In this document: positions 49,423-57,910 of the stretch, piece after piece
How positions within the stretch are numbered: the first letter of the stretch is position 1
Layout of the letters: every line of letters begins with the position of its first letter
Assembly: GCA_024637095.1 (NCBI GenBank)
Contig: JAGXFV010000028.1
Coordinates: 62,001 to 126,000, forward strand
DNA: 64,000 bases
From: Actinomycetes bacterium
GTDB taxonomy: Bacteria > Actinomycetota > Thermoleophilia > RBG-16-64-13
Direction: 5' to 3'
Notes under the pieces: model-generated
Database searches by the model: none
What the model was told of the DNA's origin: nothing
The model's input: the letters and a program-made list of their open reading frames with translations, nothing else
Made by a program: the position numbers and the translations under genes

Positions 49423-49781
49423 TATCTGGTTACCTCCACGGCTACACCCACGGAATCCACGGAGCGAGGGATCGGGGGACGTGGCTTCCTCACCCGAACC
49501 TCGGCCCGGTCCACGGGGAACTTATCCATCAAGGCGTCTGCCACCGACCGGGCAAGCGCCTCGAGTAGATTGAACGAGCGGTCGGTCGCAGTTTCGTAGA
49601 TGACCTCGACCACCTCTCCGTAATCCACAGTGTCTTCCACTCTGTCCGAGCGGCAGGCGGGGCACCGCTCAAGGGTCAGACGAATGTCGAAGACAAAGGG
49701 TTGGCCGATGGTCTTCTCCTCCGAGAGGACTCCGTGGTAGGCGTAGATCTCGAGCCCGTTTACCTCGATCAAAGCCTCCAA
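49422..49781 (-). CDS. folB: Dihydroneopterin aldolase
   Basis: About 119 residues. The TTG at 49781, right after the folP stop, is my choice; TTG 49772 is also possible. Typical FolB pattern: IEVNGLEIYAYHGVLSEEKTIGQPFVFDI near 5-33, DYGEVVEVIYE near 55, NLLEALARSVADALMDKFP near 70 and VRVRKPRPPIP near 95. It forms hydroxymethyldihydropterin. An extra Cys pair (CPACRSDR) is unusual in this family. Confidence 0.88.
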   Translation of the reverse strand: MEALIEVNGLEIYAYHGVLSEEKTIGQPFVFDIRLTLERCPACRSDRVEDTVDYGEVVEVIYETATDRSFNLLEALARSVADALMDKFPVDRAEVRVRKPRPPIPRSVDSVGVAVEVTR

Positions 49782-49782
49782 C

Positions 49783-51003
49783 CTACGCCGCCGCCGGATT
49801 TTGGGGAAAGACGGCGCGCACGAGTTCCACGGCCTGAGCGTTGGCGGCCACGTCGTGCACCCGCACGATGTCGACGTCGGATAGAGCCCCCAGCACCGTG
49901 GTGGCCACGGTGGCATGCACCCGGTCTTTCGGCTCGGGTAGCCCCAGGATCTCCCCCAGGAAGCGCTTTCGCGAGGTCCCCAGCAGCACCGGGCGCCCCA
50001 GCGAGCGGAAGGTATCCAGATTGCGGATCAACTCCAGATTGTGCCTGAGCGTCTTGCCGAAGCCAATCCCCGGGTCGATCAGTAGGTTGTCCTCCGAGAG
50101 CCCCCTGTCAACGGCGTAGTTCAGGCGCTCTACGAAGTAATCGTAGACCTCGTCCACCACGCCGTCGTAGACCGGATTCTCCTGCATGGTCCCGGGTTCG
50201 CCCAACATGTGCATCAGCACCACAGGGCATCCAGCGTCCCGGACCACGTCGACCAGTCCCTCGTCCATGCTGAGGGCAGAGACGTCGTTGATCATGAAGG
50301 CCCCCGCTTCCAGCGCGCGGGCTGCCACCTCGGCCTTGTAGGTGTCCACCGAAATCGGGGCGGGTAGATCGCCGGCCAGCGCCTCCACCAGGGGAAGCAC
50401 CCGGCGGAGCTCCTCCTCTAGCGGCACCCGATCGGAGCCCGGACGGGTAGACTCGCCGCCGATATCGACGATGGCCGCACCCTCCTCGACCATCCGATAG
50501 GCCTCCCGGATGGCTACGTCCGAAGCGAAGAAATCTCCGCCATCGGAAAAGGAGTCGGGCGTAACATTTAGGATGCCCATGACCACCGGCCGCAGACTCA
50601 GGTCGAGCCCGGGATGGGTGGATGGCCGGCCTCCGTCACTGTGCCTGAGCACGGCCTCCAGCGAATCGGCCAGCGCCTTCAGGCCAAAAGGCTGAGCGCG
50701 CAACTTGGGGAGCAGCTTCCCGTACTGGGCCAGCGTACCCATGATCAGGCAGTTGGCCCGCTCGGCGCCCAATTCGTAGACCGCTCGGGAGGTGGCCACC
50801 TCGCCTCCGCGCGACAGCATCTCCTGCTTGAGGATGTTGGCGGCGCGGACGTCCAGGTCGCGGACGCGCACCACGCGGAAGAGTGCCTTCTCGTTCATGA
50901 TGCGGACCCCGGGACCCGACACCTCGAGTTCCGTCATCGCGCGCCGGGCCTCTTCCCGATCGCGGATCGCCACCACGTGCGGATGGCCGGCGGTGGGAAT
51001 CAT
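49783..51003 (-). CDS. folP: Dihydropteroate synthase with N-terminal extension
   Basis: 406 residues. The catalytic TIM barrel begins near 136: VMGILNVTPDSFSDGG, then IVDIGGESTRPGSD near 178, ISVDTYKAEVA near 215 and LIDPGIGFGKT near 298. The first ~120 residues form an extra domain (NILKQEMLSRGGEVATSRAVYE; CLIMGTLAQYGKLLPKLRAQ) seen in some Clostridia-like FolP proteins; its role is unknown. It condenses pABA with hydroxymethyldihydropterin-PP. Confidence 0.93.
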   Translation of the reverse strand: MIPTAGHPHVVAIRDREEARRAMTELEVSGPGVRIMNEKALFRVVRVRDLDVRAANILKQEMLSRGGEVATSRAVYELGAERANCLIMGTLAQYGKLLPKLRAQPFGLKALADSLEAVLRHSDGGRPSTHPGLDLSLRPVVMGILNVTPDSFSDGGDFFASDVAIREAYRMVEEGAAIVDIGGESTRPGSDRVPLEEELRRVLPLVEALAGDLPAPISVDTYKAEVAARALEAGAFMINDVSALSMDEGLVDVVRDAGCPVVLMHMLGEPGTMQENPVYDGVVDEVYDYFVERLNYAVDRGLSEDNLLIDPGIGFGKTLRHNLELIRNLDTFRSLGRPVLLGTSRKRFLGEILGLPEPKDRVHATVATTVLGALSDVDIVRVHDVAANAQAVELVRAVFPQNPAAA

Positions 51004-51011
51004 GAAGCCTC

Positions 51012-51641
51012 CTAGGAGGAAGAGGAATCTATCAGGGCGAGCACTTCGGCCCGCGTGGAAGCGTTGTTGCGGAACACGCCGCGGACGGCGCTGGTGACGA
51101 TCTGCGTGCCTTCGGCCCGCACTCCGCGCATGGTCATGCAGAGATGCTCCGCTTGGATGAGCACCAGCACCCCGTTGGGCTCCAGCGCGGCCACCAGAGT
51201 GTCGGCAACCGTCGTCGCCAGGCGCTCCTGGAGTTGCAGCCGGGCCGCGGCCACCTTGACCAACCGGGCCAGCTTGGAGATCCCGGTGATCTTGCCGTGC
51301 CGGGAAGGGATGTAGGCCACGTGGGCCTTGCCGATGAAGGGCGTCAGATGATGCTCGCAGATAGAGTGGAAGCTGATGTTCTTGACCAGCACCAGCTCTT
51401 GATGCTCATCGGAGGCCATGGGTTCGACGATCCCGCTCAGGTCGACGTGAGTGCCGGCCAAGACCTCCTGGTACATTAGCGCCACCCGTTCCGGGGTGTC
51501 ACGCAGACCCTCGCGCTCGGCGTCCTCGCCCACGCCCTCGAGTATCAGGCGGACGCCACGCTCGATCTTTCCCAGGTCCATCTCACGCGAAAGACCGGCG
51601 CCCGGGGCCCCGGTCTTTTCACTGGCAATCGCTTCGGCCAT
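51012..51641 (-). CDS. folE: GTP cyclohydrolase I
   Basis: 209 residues from ATG 51641. FSICEHHLTPFIGKAHVAYIP-like stretch (HSICEHHLTPFIGKAHVAYI near 113, zinc Cys/His), KITGISKLARLVKVAAARLQLQERL near 137, and LIQAEHLCMTMRGVRAEG near 175 (second zinc Cys). It makes dihydroneopterin triphosphate, the first step of folate synthesis. It lies 9 bp before the folP start. Confidence 0.95.
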   Translation of the reverse strand: MAEAIASEKTGAPGAGLSREMDLGKIERGVRLILEGVGEDAEREGLRDTPERVALMYQEVLAGTHVDLSGIVEPMASDEHQELVLVKNISFHSICEHHLTPFIGKAHVAYIPSRHGKITGISKLARLVKVAAARLQLQERLATTVADTLVAALEPNGVLVLIQAEHLCMTMRGVRAEGTQIVTSAVRGVFRNNASTRAEVLALIDSSSS

Positions 51642-51649
51642 ACTCAGAC

Positions 51650-53638
51650 TTACTCTTCGTGCGGCGCGCGGACGGCGGCAGCGGGTCCCGGAGCGTCGGC
51701 CAGCCGCTCGCGGTCGCGGTCGCGGTCGCGTTGGCGTTCGCGTTCGCGTTCCTGCTCCCGTGCCTGGCGCTGGCGCTCGCGGCTCTTGCGCTCTTCGGCT
51801 CGGCGGGCCGACTTCCCGTCGCGCTCGCGGAAGACTTCTTCGGGATCCTCGCCCGCCAGCAGGCGGAGGAATTCCTCGCGATCGATGGTCTCTCGCTCGA
51901 TCAGCAGCCTGGAAATGAGATCCAGATCCTCGCGATGCTCGGAGAGTACCTGGCGCGCGGTAATGTGCGCGTCCTCGATCACCCGGCGAATCTCGAGGTC
52001 AATCTGCTCGGCGGTCTCCTGCGAGTATTCCTGGGCCATGCCGAGCTCGCGGCCCACGAACGGCTGATTGGACTCGTGGCCGAAGGTCCGTGGTCCTAGC
52101 GCCTCGCTCATCCCGTATTGGGTGATCATCCGACGGGCGGTCTCGGTGGCCCGCTGCAGATCGTTCGAAGCCCCGGTGGTGATGTCGTCGAACTGCACCT
52201 CTTCAGCCACCCGTCCGCCCAGCATATGGGCGAGCTTGTCCATGATCTCGCCCTTCTTGACCATGAACTTGTCCTCGGTCGGCAGCGTGATGGTATAACC
52301 CAGCGCCTGCCCCCGGCTGATGATCGAGACTTTGTGCACGGGGTCGGAGCCCTTGAGGTAGTGGGCCACCAGGGCGTGGCCGGTCTCGTGGTAGGCGGTG
52401 ATCAGGCGTTCTTCCTCTCCCAGTAGCCGCGATTTCTTCTCCGGACCGGCGATCACGCGCATGATCGACTCTTCCATCTCGTCCATGTCGATCACTCGTT
52501 TGCCGTTGCGGGCTGCGAGGAGCGCCGCCTCGTTGACCAGGTTGGCCAGATCGGCGCCGGTGAATCCCGGCGTCTGCGCGGCCAGCAGGTCGAGGTCGAT
52601 ACCCTCGCCAAGCGGCTTACCCTTGCTGTGCACCTCGAGAATGGCCTTGCGGCCTTCCTTGTCCGGCCTGTCGACCACTATCTGCCGGTCAAAACGGCCG
52701 GGACGCAACAGGGCCGGGTCGAGGATGTCGGGACGGTTGGTTGCAGCGATCATGATGATGCTCTCGTTGGCCTCGAAACCGTCCATCTCCACCAGCAGTT
52801 GGTTGAGGGTCTGCTCGCGTTCGTCGTGGCCACCGCCGAGGCCGGCGCCGCGGTGCCGGCCGACCGCATCGATTTCGTCCATGAAAATGATGCAGGGCTG
52901 ATTTTGCTTGGCCTGCTCAAACAGGTCGCGGACCCGGCTGGCGCCGACGCCCACGAACATCTCCACGAAGTCCGAACCGGAGATACTGAAGAAAGGCACG
53001 CCCGCCTCGCCGGCAACCGCCCGGGCGAGCAGAGTCTTGCCGGTTCCCGGAGGGCCGAAGAGCAGCACGCCCTTGGGCACACGCGCTCCCAGGCTCTGGA
53101 ACTTCTTGGGGTTCTCCAGGAACTCCTTAATCTCGTGGAGTTCCTCGACCGCCTCCTCGGCGCCGGCCACGTCGGCAAAGGTCACCTTGGGCGAATCGAC
53201 GCTCAGGCGCTTAGCCTTGGACTTGCCGAAGCTCATCACCTTGCTGCCGCCACCCTGCATCTGGTTGAGGATGAAAAGGAAGAAGACGACCATGATCAGT
53301 ATCGGGGCGAAAGTACTGAGCAGCGCTACCCACACGGACTGCTGTTCGGCGTCGGTGGTGAAAGGCACCTCGTTCGCGGCCAGGAAGGCCTGGATGTCGA
53401 AGTTCTCCCAGTAGGCAAAGGAGAAGGTCTCCTCCGTATCGGCGATCTTGCCCTCGATCAACTGAGAGTTCGTCTTGACGACGACTTCGGTTATCTGCTG
53501 GTCCTCGACGAGCTGTTGCAGCTCTTGAAAGGTCAGTTGACCCGCGTCCTCTCCGCCGTAGAACATGTTCTGAACGAAGAAGGCGAGCAGGATGATGATC
53601 AGGATGGGAAAGGCTGCGCTCTTAAAGAAACGGTTCAA
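51650..53638 (-). CDS. ftsH: ATP-dependent zinc metalloprotease FtsH
   Basis: 662 residues from TTG 53638. Two TM helices ([39 protein letters not shown]). AAA domain Walker [21 protein letters not shown] near 195, SRH region, and the zinc site [14 protein letters not shown] near 420 (HExxH). The tail from ~610 is a highly charged Arg/Glu/Asp run ([20 protein letters not shown]). It degrades membrane and regulatory proteins. Confidence 0.95.
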   Translation of the reverse strand: MNRFFKSAAFPILIIILLAFFVQNMFYGGEDAGQLTFQELQQLVEDQQITEVVVKTNSQLIEGKIADTEETFSFAYWENFDIQAFLAANEVPFTTDAEQQSVWVALLSTFAPILIMVVFFLFILNQMQGGGSKVMSFGKSKAKRLSVDSPKVTFADVAGAEEAVEELHEIKEFLENPKKFQSLGARVPKGVLLFGPPGTGKTLLARAVAGEAGVPFFSISGSDFVEMFVGVGASRVRDLFEQAKQNQPCIIFMDEIDAVGRHRGAGLGGGHDEREQTLNQLLVEMDGFEANESIIMIAATNRPDILDPALLRPGRFDRQIVVDRPDKEGRKAILEVHSKGKPLGEGIDLDLLAAQTPGFTGADLANLVNEAALLAARNGKRVIDMDEMEESIMRVIAGPEKKSRLLGEEERLITAYHETGHALVAHYLKGSDPVHKVSIISRGQALGYTITLPTEDKFMVKKGEIMDKLAHMLGGRVAEEVQFDDITTGASNDLQRATETARRMITQYGMSEALGPRTFGHESNQPFVGRELGMAQEYSQETAEQIDLEIRRVIEDAHITARQVLSEHREDLDLISRLLIERETIDREEFLRLLAGEDPEEVFRERDGKSARRAEERKSRERQRQAREQERERERQRDRDRDRERLADAPGPAAAVRAPHEE

Positions 53639-53763
53639 TCCAACTCCAGAGGATTCCCGTCTACGGGGGTTCGATCGGGCCGAGGAATCGTACCACAGAC
53701 CAGGGGTTTCTTCCGGCGAACTCCGGGTCCCAACGCCGGTTGGCTACCCATGCCTTGCGGCTT

Positions 53764-54294
53764 CTACGGCCCTGCCGTCGATTCGTCCGGCTCGAGGATT
53801 CCGATGTAGGGAAGGTTGCGGTAGCGTTCGGCAAAATCCAGGCCATAGCCGACCACGAACTCGTTGCCGATCTCAAAACCGGTGTAGCGGCAGGGAAGCG
53901 AGGTCTTGCGCCGGCCCGGCTTGTCCAGCAGGGTCACGATCTCTAGGGAGGCCGGCTTGCGCGAGCTGAGGTTCTTGGTCAGGTATTTGAGCGTGAGGCC
54001 GGAGTCGATCACGTCCTCGACGATCAGCACGTGCCGGCCCTCGATGTTCATGTCCAGGTCTTTGAGTATCCGCACCACTCCAGAACTGTCGGTGGAAGAC
54101 CCATAGCTGGAGACGGCCATGAAGTCCATCTCCAGATCGATGTCGAGCCGCCGAGCGAGATCCGCTACAAAGAACACGGCGCCCTTCAGCACGCAAACGA
54201 GCACGGGATTCATCTCGGCGTAGTCCTCGGATATCCTCGCGGCCAGATAGTCCAACCTGGCCTGCAGTTCTTGTGCGGAGATAAGAGTTTTCAA
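53764..54294 (-). CDS. hpt: Hypoxanthine-guanine phosphoribosyltransferase
   Basis: 176 residues from TTG 54294, which directly follows the tilS stop. PRPP loop VLIVEDVIDSGLTLKYL near 99-115 (DD replaced by EDVIDSG), LVCVLKGAVFFVADLAR near 31, and FVVGYGLDFAERYRNLPYIG near 148. It salvages hypoxanthine and guanine. In Bacillus tilS-hprT-ftsH occur in the same order. Confidence 0.93.
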   Translation of the reverse strand: MKTLISAQELQARLDYLAARISEDYAEMNPVLVCVLKGAVFFVADLARRLDIDLEMDFMAVSSYGSSTDSSGVVRILKDLDMNIEGRHVLIVEDVIDSGLTLKYLTKNLSSRKPASLEIVTLLDKPGRRKTSLPCRYTGFEIGNEFVVGYGLDFAERYRNLPYIGILEPDESTAGP

Positions 54295-55878
54295 CTATAC
54301 GTTTTGCTCATTCAGAGGAACCAGACCTCCTTCGGCCCCCAGACGGAGGACGCGTTTGGTCGACCGGCCGATTCTACCGCGCTCGGCGGTCAGATATCCA
54401 GCCATCCAGACTATGTCTTCCCCGCACAGCACGAGCGGGAGGCGCGCGCGCAGCCGCGCCGGGATGCCAAGATCCACCATAACATCCTGTAATTTGCGCC
54501 GGCCCGGAGAGCCCAGGGCCCGGAAACGGTCGCCCGGGAGCGCGGCGCGAACCGCGAGATATTCGCCACCGGAGTGCCTTCCGTCTTGCTCGTGGCCCTC
54601 CCCCGATCCGGGCGTGACGGGCAATCCGAGAGCATCGGCGTCCAGGTAGGTCTCCCACCGCACGTCGGGGGCACGATATCCGGGAACGATCTGGGCCGTG
54701 ATAGTCAGGTCGCCCCAGGTGGCGCGTCCTGGCAAAGGCAAGGGGGTTGGCGGCGGCGTGCCGTTCGCCGCCAATGCGGCCCCTGACGTGCCCGGGGGGG
54801 CCCCTGCGGGAGCGCCCAGCCCCGCGGCTCCCCCGGGGGCGCCCGCCGCAGCGTCCGCGGCTGCCGGCGCCAGCACGCGCAGCCATTGGTAATCACGGAT
54901 GGCCACCCAACCCCCGGGTAGCGTGACCAAGCGGCCGGCTGTTCCCCGAACCAGGCGGTCGACGGCCGTGACCAGCTCCTCGGAGGGTTGAAAATCAGGC
55001 ATGCGCCCAAGGAAGCGGTGAAGCAGCAGATGCCGCGCCCCTCGGGGAAGACGTGAGAGCCGCGGCAATGAGAGCGCCGGGCCGAACTCCGGCGCAGGGT
55101 CGCGGAATCCCAGTTCCTCGAGGAGCTCGTCCGCCAAAACCTGCAGCAGATCCACTCCCTCGGCAGCGACCTCGGCCGCGCGGGCCGCGGTTTCGACGGC
55201 TCCGGGCAGAGCAGCTTCCCACGCCGGGATAACGCCCGCGCGCAGACGGCTTCGCGCGTAGGCAGGGTCGACGTTGCCGCGGTCCTCGGCGAAGGAAAGC
55301 CGCTGTTCCTCGCAATAGCGCGCCGTTTCCCAACGGCGCACGCCTAGCAATGGGCGCACCCAGACTCCCTGCCGCGGCCGCATGCCGGCGAGCGCCGAGA
55401 GTCCCGCGTAGCGCCCCACTCGGTAAAGCAGCGTCTCCACCTGATCGTCAAGGGTATGGCCCAGGGCAATCTGGGCTTCGGTTCCCGCGGACTCCCGCAG
55501 ATCGAGCGCCGCCCGCCGACGCAGGTCGCGGGCGCGTGACTGAAGGTTTCCTTCCTCCTTGGAGAGAGGAGCGGCCACCACGGTGAGCGGCACCTCCAGA
55601 CGCCCGCAGAGAGCTCTGACGAGCCGCTCGTCGGCTTCGCTCTCCGGGCCACGCAGTCCGTGATTGACGTGAAGCGCCCGGAGCCGCGAACGCGATGTCT
55701 CGGGCACTGCGCCGGTGGCGAGCAGGTGCAACAGGCAGGTGGAGTCCTGGCCTCCGGAAACCATCACCACAAGTGCATCCGCCTCGATGAGCGAACGGGC
55801 CTGCCCGTACTCCCGGACGCGCTGTCGGACCTTGCGCGCGAACGGTCCGATCGGGGTGGATGCGTGATCTCTTGCCAT
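54295..55878 (-). CDS. tilS: tRNA(Ile)-lysidine synthetase TilS
   Basis: 527 residues. ATG 55878 is chosen; the open frame continues upstream over the divergent acuC gene and is not coding there. PP-loop VMVSGGQDSTCLLHLLATG near 39, ALGHTLDDQVETLLYR near 138. An Ala/Gly/Pro-rich low-complexity linker (~50 residues) spans ~360-415 between the central and C-terminal domains, longer than usual. It modifies the C34 of tRNA-Ile(CAU) to lysidine. Confidence 0.9.
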   Translation of the reverse strand: MARDHASTPIGPFARKVRQRVREYGQARSLIEADALVVMVSGGQDSTCLLHLLATGAVPETSRSRLRALHVNHGLRGPESEADERLVRALCGRLEVPLTVVAAPLSKEEGNLQSRARDLRRRAALDLRESAGTEAQIALGHTLDDQVETLLYRVGRYAGLSALAGMRPRQGVWVRPLLGVRRWETARYCEEQRLSFAEDRGNVDPAYARSRLRAGVIPAWEAALPGAVETAARAAEVAAEGVDLLQVLADELLEELGFRDPAPEFGPALSLPRLSRLPRGARHLLLHRFLGRMPDFQPSEELVTAVDRLVRGTAGRLVTLPGGWVAIRDYQWLRVLAPAAADAAAGAPGGAAGLGAPAGAPPGTSGAALAANGTPPPTPLPLPGRATWGDLTITAQIVPGYRAPDVRWETYLDADALGLPVTPGSGEGHEQDGRHSGGEYLAVRAALPGDRFRALGSPGRRKLQDVMVDLGIPARLRARLPLVLCGEDIVWMAGYLTAERGRIGRSTKRVLRLGAEGGLVPLNEQNV

Positions 55879-55886
55879 ATGGTAAA

Positions 55887-55899
55887 CATTACAGTAATG
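55887..55899. promoter_or_regulatory. Palindrome in the divergent tilS/acuC promoter region
   Basis: CATTAC-A-GTAATG, a perfect 6-bp inverted repeat 9 bp upstream of the tilS ATG in the 120-bp gap before acuC. A possible operator or overlapping promoter element. Confidence 0.35.
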
Positions 55900-55998
55900 G
55901 ATCGCAGGGACCCCGAGCGATCGGGCCGAACCGCGGCGGCTCACATAAAGCGCCCATACCTGACCTTCGACCACCAACGTTCCTGGGGGAGTACGCAC

Positions 55999-57207
55999 AT
56001 GACAGCAGGCCGGCCAGGCGGCGGTTCGCACCCGCGAGACGAGCTGCTCGTCTTTTACAGCTCGGATCTGGAGGCGTACAACTTCGGGCGCAGCCACCCA
56101 CTCCAACCGGAGCGCTACCAGCTCACCATGGAACTCATCGAGGGCCTGGGGCTGCTTGATGGCCCCGGCATCGAGGTGGTCCCGCCGCGGCACGCCCTGA
56201 CCAGCGAACTGCTGAAGATCCACAGCTATCCCTATCTGCAGGCGGTCCGACGTGCGCAGAACATCGCCAAAGAGAAGGCCGAACACGTCGACCTGCGTTT
56301 CTTCGGCCTGGGTAACGCCGACAACCCCTATTTCCCCGCCATGTACGAGGCCAGCTCTCTGGCCGCAGGCGCCAGCCTGCAGGCCATGGAGGCGATTCTC
56401 GAAGGCAAGACCAGCCGGGCCTACAACATGGCCGGCGGCCTGCACCACGCCGGAAGAGATCTGGCCTCCGGCTTCTGCATTTTCAACGACGCTGCCCTGG
56501 CGATCAACCGGGCCCTGGAAGACGGTCTGCGGGTGGCCTATGTGGATCTGGACGCGCACCACGGAGACGGGGTCCAGGAGCTCTTCTACGCCGAACCCCG
56601 GGTGCTGACCATTTCCATTCACGAATCCGGACGCTTCCTCTTCCCGGGCACGGGAGACATGGAAGAGCAGGGCAACGGAAAGGGCTACGGCGCGGCCATC
56701 AACATCCCGCTGCCGCCTCGTTCGGGCAACGGGGCCTACATCTTCGCACTGGAGGCCATTATCGAGCCGGCGCTGCGCGCCTTCCGGCCGGAGGTTCTGG
56801 TCACGCAGACGGGTTGCGACTCTCACTGGAGCGACCCTCTCACCCACCTCGGGGCCACGTTGGAGCTCTATCCAGTTCTCGGGCGCCGGCTACACCAGCT
56901 GGCGCGAGAGATCACCGAGGGCCGCTGGCTGATTCTAGGTGGCGGCGGCTACGACCCCCTGAGCATTACGCCGAGGGCCTGGGCCGGCTTTATGGCGGGC
57001 GCCCTGGGACACAATCCTCCGCCCAGCGCCCTGCCCACCTCCTGGCTGGACCACGTTCGGCGGCAGGGCGCCGAAGTGCCCGATTCACTGCTGTCCGATC
57101 CCGGGCCCCGCTTCGAGCCACTGGGAGCCTCCGTCGTGGTGCACTTGGCCAAGTTGTTCCGCGACGGCCTGATCAAGAATCTCGCCGCGGGAAGCCTTTC
57201 AGCCTGA
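55999..57207 (+). CDS. acuC: AcuC-like histone deacetylase family protein
   Basis: 402 residues. ATG 55999 is chosen, with GGGGGAG at 55985-55991. HDAC-family Zn enzyme: NMAGGLHHAGRDLASGFCIFND near 148-170, VDLDAHHGDGVQELFY near 186 (Zn Asp and His), TQTGCDSHWSDPLTHLG near 270, and LILGGGGYDP near 310 (Tyr). AcuC deacetylates acetyl-CoA synthetase in Bacillus; other relatives act on acetylpolyamines. The gene is alone and divergent from tilS. Confidence 0.85.
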   Translation: MTAGRPGGGSHPRDELLVFYSSDLEAYNFGRSHPLQPERYQLTMELIEGLGLLDGPGIEVVPPRHALTSELLKIHSYPYLQAVRRAQNIAKEKAEHVDLRFFGLGNADNPYFPAMYEASSLAAGASLQAMEAILEGKTSRAYNMAGGLHHAGRDLASGFCIFNDAALAINRALEDGLRVAYVDLDAHHGDGVQELFYAEPRVLTISIHESGRFLFPGTGDMEEQGNGKGYGAAINIPLPPRSGNGAYIFALEAIIEPALRAFRPEVLVTQTGCDSHWSDPLTHLGATLELYPVLGRRLHQLAREITEGRWLILGGGGYDPLSITPRAWAGFMAGALGHNPPPSALPTSWLDHVRRQGAEVPDSLLSDPGPRFEPLGASVVVHLAKLFRDGLIKNLAAGSLSA

Positions 57208-57223
57208 GGTTCGCCTCATCAAC

Positions 57224-57253
57224 TTGCGCACGGTCAAGGAGTACGAGTACAAT
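57224..57253 (+). promoter_or_regulatory. Promoter of the ferredoxin gene
   Basis: -35 TTGCGC (57224-57229), 18-bp spacer, -10 TACAAT (57248-57253), 34 bp before the ferredoxin ATG. A good sigma-A type match in an intergenic region. Confidence 0.5.
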
Positions 57254-57287
57254 GTGCGCGTTTGTGAGCCCCAATAGGAGGAACAGA

Positions 57288-57476
57288 ATGGCCACGCCCA
57301 AAGTCGATCCGGATCTCTGCACCGGCTGCGGCATCTGTGAAGACATTTGCCCCGACGTGTTCGAAGTGCAGGATGACGGTCTGAGCCACGTCATCGATCC
57401 AAACGCGTGCGACGACGCCGACTGCTGCGAAGAGGCTGTCGATGAGTGCCCGGAGGCTGCCATCAGCATGGAGTAG
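57288..57476 (+). CDS. Small 4Fe-4S ferredoxin
   Basis: 62 residues from ATG 57288, with AGGAGGA at 57277-57283. CTGCGICEDICPDVFEV near 11-27 gives a CxxCxxCxxxCP motif, and a later DADCCEEAVDECPEAAI supplies a fourth or extra cysteine. A single-cluster (possibly 3Fe/4Fe) ferredoxin, an electron carrier for a P450 or oxidoreductase. It is a single-gene unit with its own promoter and terminator. Confidence 0.93.
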   Translation: MATPKVDPDLCTGCGICEDICPDVFEVQDDGLSHVIDPNACDDADCCEEAVDECPEAAISME

Positions 57477-57501
57477 GCCTTCGCCGCTCTCGAGCTTCTT
57501 C

Positions 57502-57525
57502 AAGGCCGCCGCCGGGCGGCCTTTT
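57502..57525 (+). terminator. Intrinsic terminator of the ferredoxin gene
   Basis: AAGGCCGCC (57502-57510), GCCG loop, GGCGGCCTT (57515-57523), with TTTT at 57522-57525. Located 25 bp after the ferredoxin stop. Confidence 0.9.
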
Positions 57526-57621
57526 CTCTGCCCCTCGAGGTGACCCGCTGATCGCTGCTCGTTTCGGTCAACCGCGACCGGGTAGAGGCAACAGGGCCGC
57601 CCGAGGACCGCAGGAGGATTG

Positions 57622-57897
57622 GTGGATCGAGAGCTTCAGAGCGCCTATGGTGTACGCCCGTACCGCCCCCGGTATTGGGTCTCCTTCAGCCCGGAACCCA
57701 GTGAGAACGTGATCGCGCCGCGACCGCTGATCGTGGCGTTGGAGCCCGAAGTCCGGGGAACCTGGCGGGTGCGCGTGCAGTTTCAGGGAGAGGACGTCTA
57801 CCTGACCAACGGCATGGAATACCCCGAGGCCCTGGAGTCGCTGCTCGCCGCCTTCGAGTGGATGAACCAGGAGAAGCCCCAGCAGTTGCACGCTTAG
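57622..57897 (+). CDS. Small conserved-looking protein, unknown
   Basis: 91 residues from GTG 57622 with GGAGG at 57613-57617. Beta-rich: YWVSFSPEPSENVIAPRPLI, then EVRGTWRVRVQFQGEDVYLTNG, and a C-terminal helix ALESLLAAFEWMNQEKPQ. It reads like a small standalone beta domain. Not recognised. Convergent with the FGGY kinase (13-bp gap). Confidence 0.7.
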   Translation: MDRELQSAYGVRPYRPRYWVSFSPEPSENVIAPRPLIVALEPEVRGTWRVRVQFQGEDVYLTNGMEYPEALESLLAAFEWMNQEKPQQLHA

Positions 57898-57910
57898 CGG
57901 CGCGCTCCCC

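Noticed and set aside
55879-56847. Open frame continuing upstream of tilS to give an 850-codon protein
   Set aside because: It lies antisense to acuC, and the sequence there lacks tilS-like features; the PP-loop must be near the N-terminus, so ATG 55878 is used.
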